A stretch of 55,607 nucleotides of DNA from Defluviitaleaceae bacterium (GCA_009779755.1 WRDO01000019.1:1-55607); one strand, 5' to 3'. Positions 24,630 through 34,064 are shown, numbered from the stretch's first letter. The notes: a model not told the origin generated them from the letters alone. Translations and numbers: made by a program.

Positions 24630-25304
24630 TTAATTCTCTCCTTTTTGATAGGGCGGTGCCCCGGGTTCGGCCGCTTCTTTGCTTTGCGCGGCAAGGTTTG
24701 TTGCGATTTCCTGTATCCTGCGTAAACGGTGATTGACACCGGATTTGCTTATGGGGGGTACGAGCATCGCGCCGATTTCCTCCAGGCTGGCGTTGTCGTG
24801 TTGAAGTCGTAATTTTGCCACTTCCTCCAATGGTTCGGGGAGGTGCGTAAGCCCTGCATTGGCGGCGATGTATTCGATGGCTTCGATTTGGTTTAACGCG
24901 GCATGTATGGTTTTGTTCAGGTTTGCCGTTTCAAAGTTTACCTTACGGTTTAGATGATTTCTCAAATCTTTTTCCACGCGTACGCCTTCAAAGTATAAAA
25001 GCGATTTGTGTGCTTCCATTACGTTGAGGATGTCTGCGATTTCGGTCGCTTCCTTTACGTATACTGCCGGATAACCCCGTCGTGTGGTCTGTTTGGGGTT
25101 GAGCCCGAAATCCCGTAAAATTCCTGCCAATGTTGCTGTATTATCCTCGTTAAGCGTAAATTCCATATGGTACGAACGGTTGGGGTCGGAAATCGTCCCG
25201 CTTTCTAAAAAGCATTTTCGTACGAAATCGCGGTCCTTGTCAAATTTCGACGGAAGTTCGCTGAGTTCTTCCTTTACCCGAATCGAAAATGACTTATTTT
25301 TCAT
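24630..25304 (-). CDS. whiA: WhiA-like DNA-binding protein with shortened N-terminal domain
   Basis: WhiA usually has about 310 residues: a split LAGLIDADG-like domain and a C-terminal helix-turn-helix. This protein has 224. The beginning 'FSIRVKEELSEL' and the later part 'FLESGTISDPNRSYHMEF' onwards match WhiA, including 'NFETANLNKTIHAALNQIE' and the HTH region 'SLEEIGAMLVPPISKSGVNH'. The stretch between them, about 80 residues carrying the first LAGLIDADG half, is missing. No frameshift is visible, so this looks like a clean in-frame loss. Its start overlaps rapZ by 11 bases. WhiA affects division and chromosome segregation in Firmicutes. Confidence 0.85.
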   Translation of the reverse strand: MKNKSFSIRVKEELSELPSKFDKDRDFVRKCFLESGTISDPNRSYHMEFTLNEDNTATLAGILRDFGLNPKQTTRRGYPAVYVKEATEIADILNVMEAHKSLLYFEGVRVEKDLRNHLNRKVNFETANLNKTIHAALNQIEAIEYIAANAGLTHLPEPLEEVAKLRLQHDNASLEEIGAMLVPPISKSGVNHRLRRIQEIATNLAAQSKEAAEPGAPPYQKGEN

Positions 25305-26184
25305 AACCCCCGCCCGAGTGCCTCGAGGGGTCTTTTTCGATATCGCGGTGGCGCAATACTACGGAGTGATCATGCAATTTTAATGATTGGTACAGTTCAT
25401 TTGCCAGTGCCACTGAGCGGTGACGCCCACCCGTACAGCCGATACTCACGATCAATTGGTTTTTCCCCTCGCTTATGTAGTGGGGGATTGTCAAAAGCAA
25501 CATATTTAATAAACTTTCCGAAAAACGGACGCTGATGTCGTGGTTTATCACGTAGTCGCGCACTTCCTTATCCATCCCCGTAAACGGGCGAAGCTCGGGA
25601 TTGTAGAACGGGTTGGGTAAAAAACGTACGTCAAACACCAAATCCGATTCGTCGGGGATACCGAATTTATACCCGAAGCTGACCACATTTACCATCATGC
25701 TGTCAAACGCGGCATTTTCCACGAAAATATTTAAAATCTTTTCTTTTAACTGACGGGGAAGGATAAAACTTGTATCGATAACATAAGTGGCTTGCCGTTT
25801 TACATCCTCCAGCAGCGCCCTCTCCTTGGTTATACCCACGCTGACCAAATCGTTTTTTGCCAAAGGATGGACGTGGCGCGTTTCCTTATAACGGTTGAGC
25901 AATATATCATTTGCGGAATCGAGGAACAGGATCGTGTATGTAAGCCCCTGTTCTTCCAGCTCCGCCAACCCTTGAGCCAAATCGTCGAACATCTTACCGC
26001 CGCGGATATCGATACCCAACGCAACCTGCGAAATACCCGTTTCGCGCTCCACGCACAGCCTTGCGAAGCTGCCGATAAACGTAGGCGGCAGGTTATCGAC
26101 GCAATGCCATCCCGCATCCTCAAATATCTTGAGGACGGTGGTCTTGCCCGCGCCCGACATACCCGTGACGATAACGATTCGCAT
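25294..26184 (-). CDS. rapZ: RapZ/YvcJ-type nucleotide-binding protein
   Basis: The 296-residue protein has N-terminal Walker A 'GMSGAGKTT' (8-16), 'HCVDNLPP', 'DSANDILLNRYKETRHVHPL' and the C-terminal 'IGCTGGRHRSVALANEL', all typical of RapZ (YvcJ in Bacillus). In Escherichia coli RapZ binds RNA to control GlmS; in Firmicutes it is a P-loop nucleotide-binding protein linked to competence and the cell envelope. The ATG at 26184 lies seven bases after GGAGG, better than the earlier in-frame ATG at 26211. In Bacillus yvcK (glmR) separates it from whiA, but here they overlap directly. Confidence 0.94.
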   Translation of the reverse strand: MRIVIVTGMSGAGKTTVLKIFEDAGWHCVDNLPPTFIGSFARLCVERETGISQVALGIDIRGGKMFDDLAQGLAELEEQGLTYTILFLDSANDILLNRYKETRHVHPLAKNDLVSVGITKERALLEDVKRQATYVIDTSFILPRQLKEKILNIFVENAAFDSMMVNVVSFGYKFGIPDESDLVFDVRFLPNPFYNPELRPFTGMDKEVRDYVINHDISVRFSESLLNMLLLTIPHYISEGKNQLIVSIGCTGGRHRSVALANELYQSLKLHDHSVVLRHRDIEKDPSRHSGGGYEK

Positions 26185-26201
26185 CATTTTACCTCCATGC
26201 C

Positions 26202-27128
26202 TTACATCCATGGATAATTGCGTCCTATAATTTTTATTTCCGGTTCAAGCCATACATTGGATATTTCATGTACTTTATTCCGTACCGCATCTAAAAGCCG
26301 GCACATGTCATCCGCGGATGCGTTGTTTATATTGACGGCAAAATTTGAATGTTTATCACTCATCTTTGCCCCGCCCACGATATATCCGGACATCCCCGCG
26401 TTTTTGATCAATTCCCACGCGGCATATCCCTTAGGGTTTTTAAAAGTGCTTCCTGCGCTGGGTTCCTGGGGGTGCTTGCTTTTACGTAATTGGTTAAGCT
26501 CATTCATTTTGGTGCGGATTTCCTCCGTGTTTCCGTACGGTAAGCGGAAGGTTGCTTTTATTACTATCCCTTCACCTTGTTGCAAGCGGCTGGTGCGGTA
26601 ATCAAACCCCATTTCGTTGACCGGAACATCGACCAACTTATCGTTTACCAGCAACGTTACGCAAACGCATACCCCGGATATAAATTGCTCATAGGCTCCG
26701 GCGTTCATATATACCGCACCGCCGACAGAACCGGGTATTGCGTGGATAAATTCCAATCCGCTCAAACCCGCTTTGCAAGCCGCTTCCGCCAGTTTGGATA
26801 ATTTGGTGCCTGCTCCCGCCGTTATATAGCCGAATTTTTTATTAAGCGGTGTATCAACGTGTATTTCATCCAATCCCGTGGTCAGCATAACGAGCCCTCG
26901 GATACCTTCATCGGCGATTAAAACGTTGCTTCCGCTGCCCAAAAGGACCATCGGCCAATTATTGTCTTCACACAGCTTATAAACATTCCGCAATTGCTCG
27001 GAGGTATTGGGTTTGACCAAAATATCCGCAGGTCCGCCAATCTTAAGGGTCGTGTGTTTTGCCATCGGTTCGTTTGTCAATATCGCCTCTTTGGGCAGTA
27101 TCGTGCGTAACGCTTTAATAAACGTCAT
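26202..27128 (-). CDS. murB: UDP-N-acetylenolpyruvoylglucosamine reductase
   Basis: The 308-residue flavoenzyme reduces UDP-GlcNAc-enolpyruvate to UDP-MurNAc in peptidoglycan synthesis. Motifs are 'MAKHTTLKIGGPADILVKP', 'LLGSGSNVLIADEGIRG', 'GLEFIHAIPGSVGGAVYMNAG', 'PSAGSTFKNP' with the proton-donor serine, and the C-terminal glutamate in 'VWLEPEIKIIG'. It is type II MurB as in other Firmicutes. Its start overlaps the hprK 3' end by 14 bases, and its stop lies 17 bases before rapZ. murB is a frequent member of this cluster in clostridia. Confidence 0.96.
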   Translation of the reverse strand: MTFIKALRTILPKEAILTNEPMAKHTTLKIGGPADILVKPNTSEQLRNVYKLCEDNNWPMVLLGSGSNVLIADEGIRGLVMLTTGLDEIHVDTPLNKKFGYITAGAGTKLSKLAEAACKAGLSGLEFIHAIPGSVGGAVYMNAGAYEQFISGVCVCVTLLVNDKLVDVPVNEMGFDYRTSRLQQGEGIVIKATFRLPYGNTEEIRTKMNELNQLRKSKHPQEPSAGSTFKNPKGYAAWELIKNAGMSGYIVGGAKMSDKHSNFAVNINNASADDMCRLLDAVRNKVHEISNVWLEPEIKIIGRNYPWM

Positions 27129-28107
27129 GGATTTTCATCACTCCACCCGGGTTTTTGAATACGCGCTCCGTCAAAGCATCCGCGGCATTATAGCCCAGCT
27201 TTTTTTGTCGGTGGTTGATAGCGGCGGATTCACACAGGATCGAAAGCGAACGCCCCGGGCGTATGGGTATCGAGTGGCTGCTGACTTTGTTCCCCAATAT
27301 TTCCGTATGTTCTTCCGTTTGCCCAATGCGGTCGTAGGTTCGGTTGGGGTCCCACAATTCAAGGTTGATGATCAGCTCGATGGATTGGGTGGGCTTGATT
27401 GATTGGACGCCGAACATCTGCATGATATCGATGATGCCGATACCGCGAAGCTCCAGGAAGTAACGGATATTTTCCGGGCAGCTTCCGATGAGCGTTTCCT
27501 GCGAAACGCGGCGTACCTCCACGGCATCGTCGGCGATGAAGCGGTGCCCGCGTTTAATCAATTCGAGCGCGGTTTCGGACTTGCCTACGCCGCTTTCGCC
27601 GATAATCAACGTGCCCACGCCATAAATGTCCAATAAACAGCCGTGCATGGTGATGCGGGGTGCGAGCTGTACTTTCATCCATCGGATGATCTCCGAAATA
27701 AAATCGGTCGTGGTGTATGGGGTGGAAAAAATCGGTACGTCGTAGCGTTCGGCGTAGTCCAGCATTTCGGGGAAAAGACCCAGCTTGCGGCACATGATGA
27801 TCGCGGGTATACGGTGCTGGAAGATACGGCGAAGGTTTTCGTTGCGGAAGGATTCCTCCAGCTTCGTTAAGTAAGTATGTTCAACCATTCCGATGACTTG
27901 CAAACGCGAAGGGTCGAAATAATCAAAAAAACCCGCCAATTGCAAAGCGGGGCGGTTTATGTTCGCGCGGGTCAGTTCCTTTTTTTCGATGTTTACGGCG
28001 GGGGTAAGCAAATCAAGGTTAAATTCCTTCATTAAAAGGGGAAGGGGTACGGTATAACCCGTGCCCGGGGTATTAAATGCACCGCTGGCGGCAAGCCCTG
28101 CGTTCAT
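27115..28107 (-). CDS. hprK: HPr kinase/phosphorylase
   Basis: HprK phosphorylates HPr and Crh on the regulatory serine using ATP and reverses it with phosphate, the sensor of carbon catabolite control in low-GC Gram positives. The 330-residue protein has an N-terminal domain with 'LQLAGFFDYF', the P-loop 'GESGVGKSETALELI', the catalytic 'HRFIADDAVEV' and the family signature 'ELRGIGIIDI' before the 'GVQSI' loop. The ATG at 28107 forms an ATGA overlap with the small gene upstream; this gives about 25 extra N-terminal residues compared with most homologues. Confidence 0.95.
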   Translation of the reverse strand: MNAGLAASGAFNTPGTGYTVPLPLLMKEFNLDLLTPAVNIEKKELTRANINRPALQLAGFFDYFDPSRLQVIGMVEHTYLTKLEESFRNENLRRIFQHRIPAIIMCRKLGLFPEMLDYAERYDVPIFSTPYTTTDFISEIIRWMKVQLAPRITMHGCLLDIYGVGTLIIGESGVGKSETALELIKRGHRFIADDAVEVRRVSQETLIGSCPENIRYFLELRGIGIIDIMQMFGVQSIKPTQSIELIINLELWDPNRTYDRIGQTEEHTEILGNKVSSHSIPIRPGRSLSILCESAAINHRQKKLGYNAADALTERVFKNPGGVMKIHDVY

Positions 28108-28406
28108 ACGATTGCGATCTCCGTCACTTGACGTTTTGAGTCGAATTTGACGGCGCATTCAACGCCGTTGTACACCAGGCGTACCGGGTAATAGGAATCG
28201 TACGGGGTCAGCATCCGTTTGAGCACATCGTCCGTATATTCCCGCATAACGGTGTTGATTTCGTTCAGGGTCATCATGTATTCGGGTTGCAAGGTTACCC
28301 GACCCGTGCTTTCCGATATTTCCAACGTTACGCGTACTTGCCGAAACTCCTCGGTCACATCTGCGTTATATACATACTCCATGTCCCACACAGGCTTATA
28401 TGCCAT
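28104..28406 (-). CDS. Small protein of unknown function coupled to hprK
   Basis: I do not recognise this 100-residue protein. It is acidic and soluble, rich in beta-type sequence: 'PVWDMEYVYNADVTEEFRQV', 'RVTLQPEYMMTLNEINTVMR', 'YYPVRLVYNGVECAVKFDSK'. No cysteine clusters, signal or membrane segments are present. GGAGGT lies five bases before the ATG, and its stop overlaps the hprK start (ATGA), so it is made together with HprK. It begins 48 bases after uvrC. Confidence 0.75.
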   Translation of the reverse strand: MAYKPVWDMEYVYNADVTEEFRQVRVTLEISESTGRVTLQPEYMMTLNEINTVMREYTDDVLKRMLTPYDSYYPVRLVYNGVECAVKFDSKRQVTEIAIV

Positions 28407-28454
28407 GACGCACCTCCGACGAATATTAAGTTTTCATTACAGTTTATCATTATA

Positions 28455-30284
28455 TCATTGATTCGTTTGAAAAAAAAGATATACGGCTTCCGCACTTTTT
28501 TTATCTATCGTCGGCACGCTCGACAAAATTTCAACGTTTGCCGTACGAATCGCTTCGATGTTCTTAAAATGTGCGAGCAAAGCCTTGCGGCGCGTAGGCC
28601 CGATACCGGGTATATCGTCCAAAACCGACCGTACCTGAGTGTCGGTCCGTAACTTCCTGTGGTATTCCAAAGCAAAGCGGTGGACTTCGTCTTGTATACG
28701 CGTAACCAGCTTGAAACCGTCCGATGTGCGGGGTAAGGTAACCTCCTTACCGTCATACATCAATCCGCGCGTACGGTGCTTGTCGTCCTTTACCATACCG
28801 CAGACGGGAACGTCCATTTCGAGCGTTGTGAGGGCTTTTTTCGCTGCCGTTATCTGTCCTTTACCGCCGTCCACGAAAATGATGTCGGGTAACTTTGAAA
28901 AAGCGGTATGGTTTTGCCGGTAGCGCGTTAGCCTGCGGGTCAATACCTCTTCTATACCCGCGTAATCATCCGGGCCGATAACGCCTTTTAGTTTAAACTT
29001 ACGATAATCGCTTTTCTTCGCTTTGCCATCCTCAAATACGATCATGGAGCCGACGGATTCGAATCCCTGCGTATTGGAAATATCCAAGGCTTCAATACGG
29101 GTCAAGCGTAATCCTAAGCCCAAGGCGTCCGTAATTTCCTGCAAGGCGAGGCGGTTGCGTTCGGTTTCGTTCCTGATATGCGCGCCGAATTGGGCCAACG
29201 TCAATTCCGCGTTGGTTTGCGCCATTAGAACCATGTCGCGCTTTTCACCTTTTTGCGGGATGTTGATCACAACGTTCCGTTCGGACAGGTGGGATAACCA
29301 AAGCGCGATTGCGTCCTTTTCCGCGGGGGGGGATATAAGGGATAATTCCTTGGGTATATATGCGGCTTCCGAATAAAATTGCTTGATAAAAGCCGAAAGG
29401 ATTTCCCCGTCGTCCCCTTGCGGGTCGGATTCCATAAGAAAATGCTCGCTGCCCGTTATTTTTCCGTCCCGCACGAAAAAGACTTCAACAAGGGCCTCGG
29501 TTTTGTCGCGGGCCAAAGCAACGATATCGCGGTCCTCGCCGCCGGTATCCACCTTTTGTTTTTCGTTTAGGATTTCCAAGATTAAAATCGTATCGCGTAT
29601 CTCCGCCGCACGTTCGAACTTCATTTCCTCCGAGGCTTCGGCCATTTCTTTTTTTAGACGGCTGAGTACGGGTGTGGTTTTACCTTGGATAAAACGCTCC
29701 GCCTCGGTTACATATCGCCCGTAGGTTTCCTCGTCGAATAAACGATTGCACGGCGCACGGCATTGCCCGATGTGGTGGTTTAAACAAGGTCTCCCCTTAT
29801 TGAAATCGCGGGGGAATAATTTCGTGCATTGCCGTATCGGCCAAAGTTTATGCACCAGCGCCAAGATTTCGCGTACGCGGGTGTTGGACATAAAAGGGCC
29901 GTAGTATTTCGCTTTGTCCTTGCTGCGCTGACGCGCGAATAGAATCCGCGGCAACCGTTCATGTACGGTGATACGGATGTATGGGTACGCTTTATCGTCC
30001 TTTAAACGGATATTATATTTAGGACGGTGGAGTTTGATCAACGTATCTTCCAATATAAATGCTTCGATTTCGTTATTGGTGACATGGTAGGAAAAATGGG
30101 TGATAAAACCCGCCATATGCTGTGCTTTGTAGTTTGCCGAAACACCCGCTTGGAAGTAGCTTCGGACGCGGTTGTGCAGGTCGATGGCTTTCCCGACGTA
30201 AATAATAACGTCGTTTTCATCTTTCATTATATACACCCCCGGTTTATGGGGGAGTTTTTTTAGTTCCTCTTTAATGTCGAACAC
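28455..30284 (-). CDS. uvrC: UvrABC system protein C
   Basis: The 609-residue excinuclease subunit makes both incisions around a lesion in nucleotide-excision repair. In order: the GIY-YIG nuclease ('KPGVYIMKDENDVIIYVGKA', about 14-33), a cysteine cluster ('CLNHHIGQCRAPCNR'), the UVR helix ('RAAEIRDTILILEIL'), the RNase H-like 5' nuclease ('RIEALDISNTQG' and 'IIFVDGGKGQITAA') and C-terminal helix-hairpin-helix motifs ('LDDIPGIGPTRRKALLAHF'). Translation begins at GTG 30284, and its ribosome site GGGAG lies in the last codons of the PEGA gene four bases upstream. Confidence 0.97.
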   Translation of the reverse strand: MFDIKEELKKLPHKPGVYIMKDENDVIIYVGKAIDLHNRVRSYFQAGVSANYKAQHMAGFITHFSYHVTNNEIEAFILEDTLIKLHRPKYNIRLKDDKAYPYIRITVHERLPRILFARQRSKDKAKYYGPFMSNTRVREILALVHKLWPIRQCTKLFPRDFNKGRPCLNHHIGQCRAPCNRLFDEETYGRYVTEAERFIQGKTTPVLSRLKKEMAEASEEMKFERAAEIRDTILILEILNEKQKVDTGGEDRDIVALARDKTEALVEVFFVRDGKITGSEHFLMESDPQGDDGEILSAFIKQFYSEAAYIPKELSLISPPAEKDAIALWLSHLSERNVVINIPQKGEKRDMVLMAQTNAELTLAQFGAHIRNETERNRLALQEITDALGLGLRLTRIEALDISNTQGFESVGSMIVFEDGKAKKSDYRKFKLKGVIGPDDYAGIEEVLTRRLTRYRQNHTAFSKLPDIIFVDGGKGQITAAKKALTTLEMDVPVCGMVKDDKHRTRGLMYDGKEVTLPRTSDGFKLVTRIQDEVHRFALEYHRKLRTDTQVRSVLDDIPGIGPTRRKALLAHFKNIEAIRTANVEILSSVPTIDKKSAEAVYLFFQTNQ

Positions 30285-30288
30285 GGGA

Positions 30289-32067
30289 TCAACCGCTCCC
30301 GGTCAAGGGGGGTGGGGTTGCGATGGGCGGAAGGGTGGGATTGGGTTCGGGGGTCGGGGTAGGGAAAGGATTACCTTCGTACGGCGGAAGCGGAGTGGCG
30401 GGCGGCCACGGGGTTATTTCTATCGGCATGAGCAGTATTGTGTAATCGTTTTCGCCCTGCACGATTTCTACGGAAATTGTCGTATCCTCATACCCGGGCA
30501 AACGCGCCGTTACGGTTGCGGGGCCTAACGTCAGTTCATGGAATAATTCCGAATATCCCGCGAAAACGCCGCCGATGAATATTTGCGCGTTGGTGGGTAG
30601 GGTTATGATGCGCAGCGTCCCCGTGCGGACGGCTTCGACCAATTCGAATTCGATGTGGCCCAACGCCCCCGTAACATTTACGATTTGCTCCTGCGGGATA
30701 TAACCGTAGGCTTCCACACGGATAATGTGCTCGCCGTATTCCAGCCGCGCGGGGCCGGGGCCGGCATGTCGTTCGCCGTTTATATAAACGAAGGCATCCG
30801 AAGGGGTTGTCGTGATATGGAGGTGTCCCGTGCGAAGCTGTACGGCATTTAGGTTTAATGTATGGGTTTCGCCTTGCACGATCTCCACATGTTGTACGAA
30901 GGTTTCAATGTTGTCGCCGGAGATGACGACGCGGTAGGTGCCTTCTTGCAATTGTAAAGGTCTTATTTCAAAAAGGTTTTCGAAATGGTGCCCCACCTCG
31001 ATCGTGCCTCGGATGATGTGCTCGGTATTGGCAAATTGTAAGAAACCATGCCCCGCGTCCAAAACGATCAGCCAAACGTGGTTGCCGTAGCCTTCGATCG
31101 TAACGGAGTTGGTAGGTTGGATATTGGCGATGGGGAAGGGTTGGCCACGGTAAAGCACCATGGTTTGGTGATGGCTGAAGGTGAATACATCGTTGCCGAT
31201 GGTGATCGTGTCGTTTTCCAAGTCGATACGGAGGTTCGTTTGTAAGCGCCGTTCCCATGTGCGGCGGCTTTGGTGGGCGGAAAGCATGTTATTGGTGTTT
31301 GCGTCGAAGCCGATATCCAGCAATTGACCGACCGATAATTCCTCAAAGACCATGGGGCGGCCGTGGATATTGGTCATATCCGTACTTTCGGTAAAATTAT
31401 ATTCATGCCGCAGTCCGGTCGCGAGGTTGATGACTTCAAGGATGGGGGAAGGAGTTCGTCCGGCGTCTACGCGTATAATTTGCGCCAGTATATTACGGAT
31501 ATCGGGGGGTATGACGATTTCCGGTGTTGGGGTAGGGGTGGGAGCGGCTTGCTCGGTACGCTCGCGTATGTTGCCTTGGATGCCCGGAATACGCATAACG
31601 ATAAAAATAAGACATGCGGCGATGCCCATCACCAACATTAGGATATACAGGACGGCGAAGCGTTTTCTCCTTACGGCGCGTTTACGGGGTTTGGGTGTTC
31701 GTTTGTCGGGGGAAAAATGAGCGGGGGACGGACGGCGGTCCCCCAAGCGGGGGTCGCTTTGACGGAGGCGGTCCGTTACGCGGGGATCGTTTGAACGGGG
31801 ACGGCGGTTGAGCAGGGTAGGGTCCAACCTGTCGGACGGCCTGCGAATCGGCGGGCGGGAATGTAGATCGGGGCGCGGCGGGGCAGGAGTTATGCGTTCG
31901 AACATGGGACGGCGCGAGTCAGAAAGCTCGGAGGGTTCATCCCTGTGTGATGTAAGGGGTTTTTCGTCATTATCGGAGGTAAGAAAAAAATCCCCGTCTT
32001 CGGAACCGTCGGATGTAAGGGAAAACCCTTCGGGAAAATCGGGGAATTCGTTATCGCGTTCGTCCAT
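30289..32067 (-). CDS. Membrane-anchored PEGA-domain protein
   Basis: The 592-residue protein has an Arg/Pro-rich cytoplasmic tail (1-130, with repeats of the type 'SDPRLGDRRP'), one membrane segment (137-160) and a large external part. The outer region ends in two PEGA domains (about 398-540, 'GHLHITTTPSDAFVYINGE' and 'GTLRIITLPTNAQIFIGG'), then a Pro/Thr-rich tail. PEGA domains occur on surface proteins and kinases of many bacteria; their binding partners are mostly unknown. GGAG lies six bases before the ATG. It is the first gene of the uvrC-hprK run. Confidence 0.85.
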   Translation of the reverse strand: MDERDNEFPDFPEGFSLTSDGSEDGDFFLTSDNDEKPLTSHRDEPSELSDSRRPMFERITPAPPRPDLHSRPPIRRPSDRLDPTLLNRRPRSNDPRVTDRLRQSDPRLGDRRPSPAHFSPDKRTPKPRKRAVRRKRFAVLYILMLVMGIAACLIFIVMRIPGIQGNIRERTEQAAPTPTPTPEIVIPPDIRNILAQIIRVDAGRTPSPILEVINLATGLRHEYNFTESTDMTNIHGRPMVFEELSVGQLLDIGFDANTNNMLSAHQSRRTWERRLQTNLRIDLENDTITIGNDVFTFSHHQTMVLYRGQPFPIANIQPTNSVTIEGYGNHVWLIVLDAGHGFLQFANTEHIIRGTIEVGHHFENLFEIRPLQLQEGTYRVVISGDNIETFVQHVEIVQGETHTLNLNAVQLRTGHLHITTTPSDAFVYINGERHAGPGPARLEYGEHIIRVEAYGYIPQEQIVNVTGALGHIEFELVEAVRTGTLRIITLPTNAQIFIGGVFAGYSELFHELTLGPATVTARLPGYEDTTISVEIVQGENDYTILLMPIEITPWPPATPLPPYEGNPFPTPTPEPNPTLPPIATPPPLTGSG

Positions 32068-32210
32068 GGATGTCTCCTAAAATAAAAGCCGTTACGTTGT
32101 TTACTATACTTTGTACCATATAAAAACGCAACAACCAACATAATGTTATGTTATTATAATAAATATCTTAACTTCCGTTTAATTGGAACGGGAATTGGCG
32201 GAGACCGACT

Positions 32211-34064
32211 ATGCCCTTCTTGCCTGTCAACCCCGACGGTGTAAAAAACCAAATCGATTTCGTGTTGGTCACGGGGGACGCGTACGTGGACCATCCTTCG
32301 TTCGGTGCGGCGATTGTGGGCAGGTTATTGGAATCCTTGGGATACAACGTTGCGATCATTGCCCAGCCGGGATGGAAGACGACCGCAGATTTTATGCGGT
32401 TCGGACGCCCGAGGCTGGGTTTTTTGGTTACGGGCGGCAATATCGATTCCATGGTTAACCATTACACCGTCGCATTACATAAAAGGAAAACGGACGCGTA
32501 TTCCCCGGGCGGGAAGATAGGTTTGCGCCCCAATCGCGCAACGGTCGTCTATTGCAATAAAATCCGCGAAGCGTATAAGGATGTACCGATCATCATAGGC
32601 GGCTTGGAGGCAAGCCTGCGCAGATTGGCGCATTACGATTATTGGGACAACACGGTACGGCGTTCGATTCTTTTGGATTCCGCGGCGGATTTGCTGGTGT
32701 ACGGCATGGGCGAACGGCAAATCACGGAGATCGCCGAAGCGCTTGACAGCGGGTTGTCGGTCGGCGACTTGGTTTTTATCGCGGGTACGGTATTTAAGAC
32801 GAAGGACATCGGCGTTGCCGACAACCCGATCATATTGCCGCCCTTCCCCACGGTAAAGGAGGCAACGGCAAGCGCGAAAAAGGAATACGCGCGGAGCTTC
32901 ATGCTGCAATGCGCCAACACGGATTACTTGACGGCGCGTGCGCTGGCGGAGGATTACGGCAATACGTGGGTCGTGCAAAACCCACCCGCCGAACCGCTGA
33001 CCACATCGGAATTGGACAGGATATACGCCTTGCCCTACATGCGCGATTATCACCCTATGTACGAAAAGGACGGCGGCGTACCCGCCATTGAAGAGGTGCG
33101 TTTCAGCATAGCCGCAAGCAGAGGATGTTTCGGCGGGTGCCATTTTTGCGCTTTAAACTTCCATCAAGGCAGGGTGGTGCAAGCGCGCAGCCATAAATCC
33201 GTTATCGCCGAAGCGACGCGGTTTACCCATGACCCCGCGTTTAAGGGGTACATCCACGACGTGGGCGGGCCTACGGCGAATTTCCGCAAGCCGCCTTGCA
33301 ACCGAAACCGCGATCTTAAACCTTGTAAGCGTCAATGCCTAACCCCGCAGCCTTGTCCCAATTTACAAAGCGACCATACGGAATACCTCTCCTTATTAAA
33401 GGCTTTACGGCAAATTCCTAAGGTTAAAAAGGTTTTTATCCGATCGGGGATTCGGTACGACTACGTATTGCATGACCCAAAAGGCGATATTTTTTTACGG
33501 GAATTGTGTACGCATCATGTCAGCGGCCGTTTGAAGGTCGCTCCCGAGCATGTTTCGGACAAGGTGCTTTCATACATGGGCAAACCCGCGTTCGGCGCGT
33601 ACAGGGAATTTACCGAAAGGTTTGCGCAAGCGAACCAAAAGGAGCAATTCATCGTGCCGTACCTCATGTCGAGCCACCCCGGTTGTAATTTGGACGATGC
33701 CATCAAGTTGGCGGAATACTTGCAAAGCGTCGGTGCGCAACCCGAGGCGGTGCAAGACTTTTACCCCACACCGGGCACGATTTCCACCTGCATGTACTAC
33801 ACGGGGCTGGAACCGCGCACCATGAAGCGCGTTTTTGTACCGAAATCCCAACGGGAAAAAACAACGCAGCGCGCGCTGATGCAATACCGCTTGCCCGTTA
33901 ATTACGAAATCGTTAAGAACGCGCTGATACGCGCGGGGCGTAAGGATTTGATCGGCCACGACCCGAAGGCGTTGATACGGCCAAGGAAAGGGAAAGTCCG
34001 GAATTCGGAGTCAGGAATTCGGAATAAAAACAAGATGGTGAACGGTAATGAAAAGAAGGATTGA
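32211..34064 (+). CDS. YgiQ family radical SAM protein
   Basis: The 617-residue protein begins with the YgiQ-specific region ('FVLVTGDAYVDHPSFGAAIV', 'GLEASLRRLAHYDYWDN') and has the radical SAM cluster CxxxCxxC at C306, C310, C313 in 'SRGCFGGCHFCAL'. 'APEHVSDKVLSYMGKP' and 'VQDFYPTPGTISTCMYYTGL' follow. The family is widespread but its reaction is unknown. The C-terminal 25 residues are low-complexity and include a short AATTCGG-type repeat. GGAG lies seven bases before the ATG. It overlaps the next gene by 17 bases. Confidence 0.93.
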   Translation: MPFLPVNPDGVKNQIDFVLVTGDAYVDHPSFGAAIVGRLLESLGYNVAIIAQPGWKTTADFMRFGRPRLGFLVTGGNIDSMVNHYTVALHKRKTDAYSPGGKIGLRPNRATVVYCNKIREAYKDVPIIIGGLEASLRRLAHYDYWDNTVRRSILLDSAADLLVYGMGERQITEIAEALDSGLSVGDLVFIAGTVFKTKDIGVADNPIILPPFPTVKEATASAKKEYARSFMLQCANTDYLTARALAEDYGNTWVVQNPPAEPLTTSELDRIYALPYMRDYHPMYEKDGGVPAIEEVRFSIAASRGCFGGCHFCALNFHQGRVVQARSHKSVIAEATRFTHDPAFKGYIHDVGGPTANFRKPPCNRNRDLKPCKRQCLTPQPCPNLQSDHTEYLSLLKALRQIPKVKKVFIRSGIRYDYVLHDPKGDIFLRELCTHHVSGRLKVAPEHVSDKVLSYMGKPAFGAYREFTERFAQANQKEQFIVPYLMSSHPGCNLDDAIKLAEYLQSVGAQPEAVQDFYPTPGTISTCMYYTGLEPRTMKRVFVPKSQREKTTQRALMQYRLPVNYEIVKNALIRAGRKDLIGHDPKALIRPRKGKVRNSESGIRNKNKMVNGNEKKD

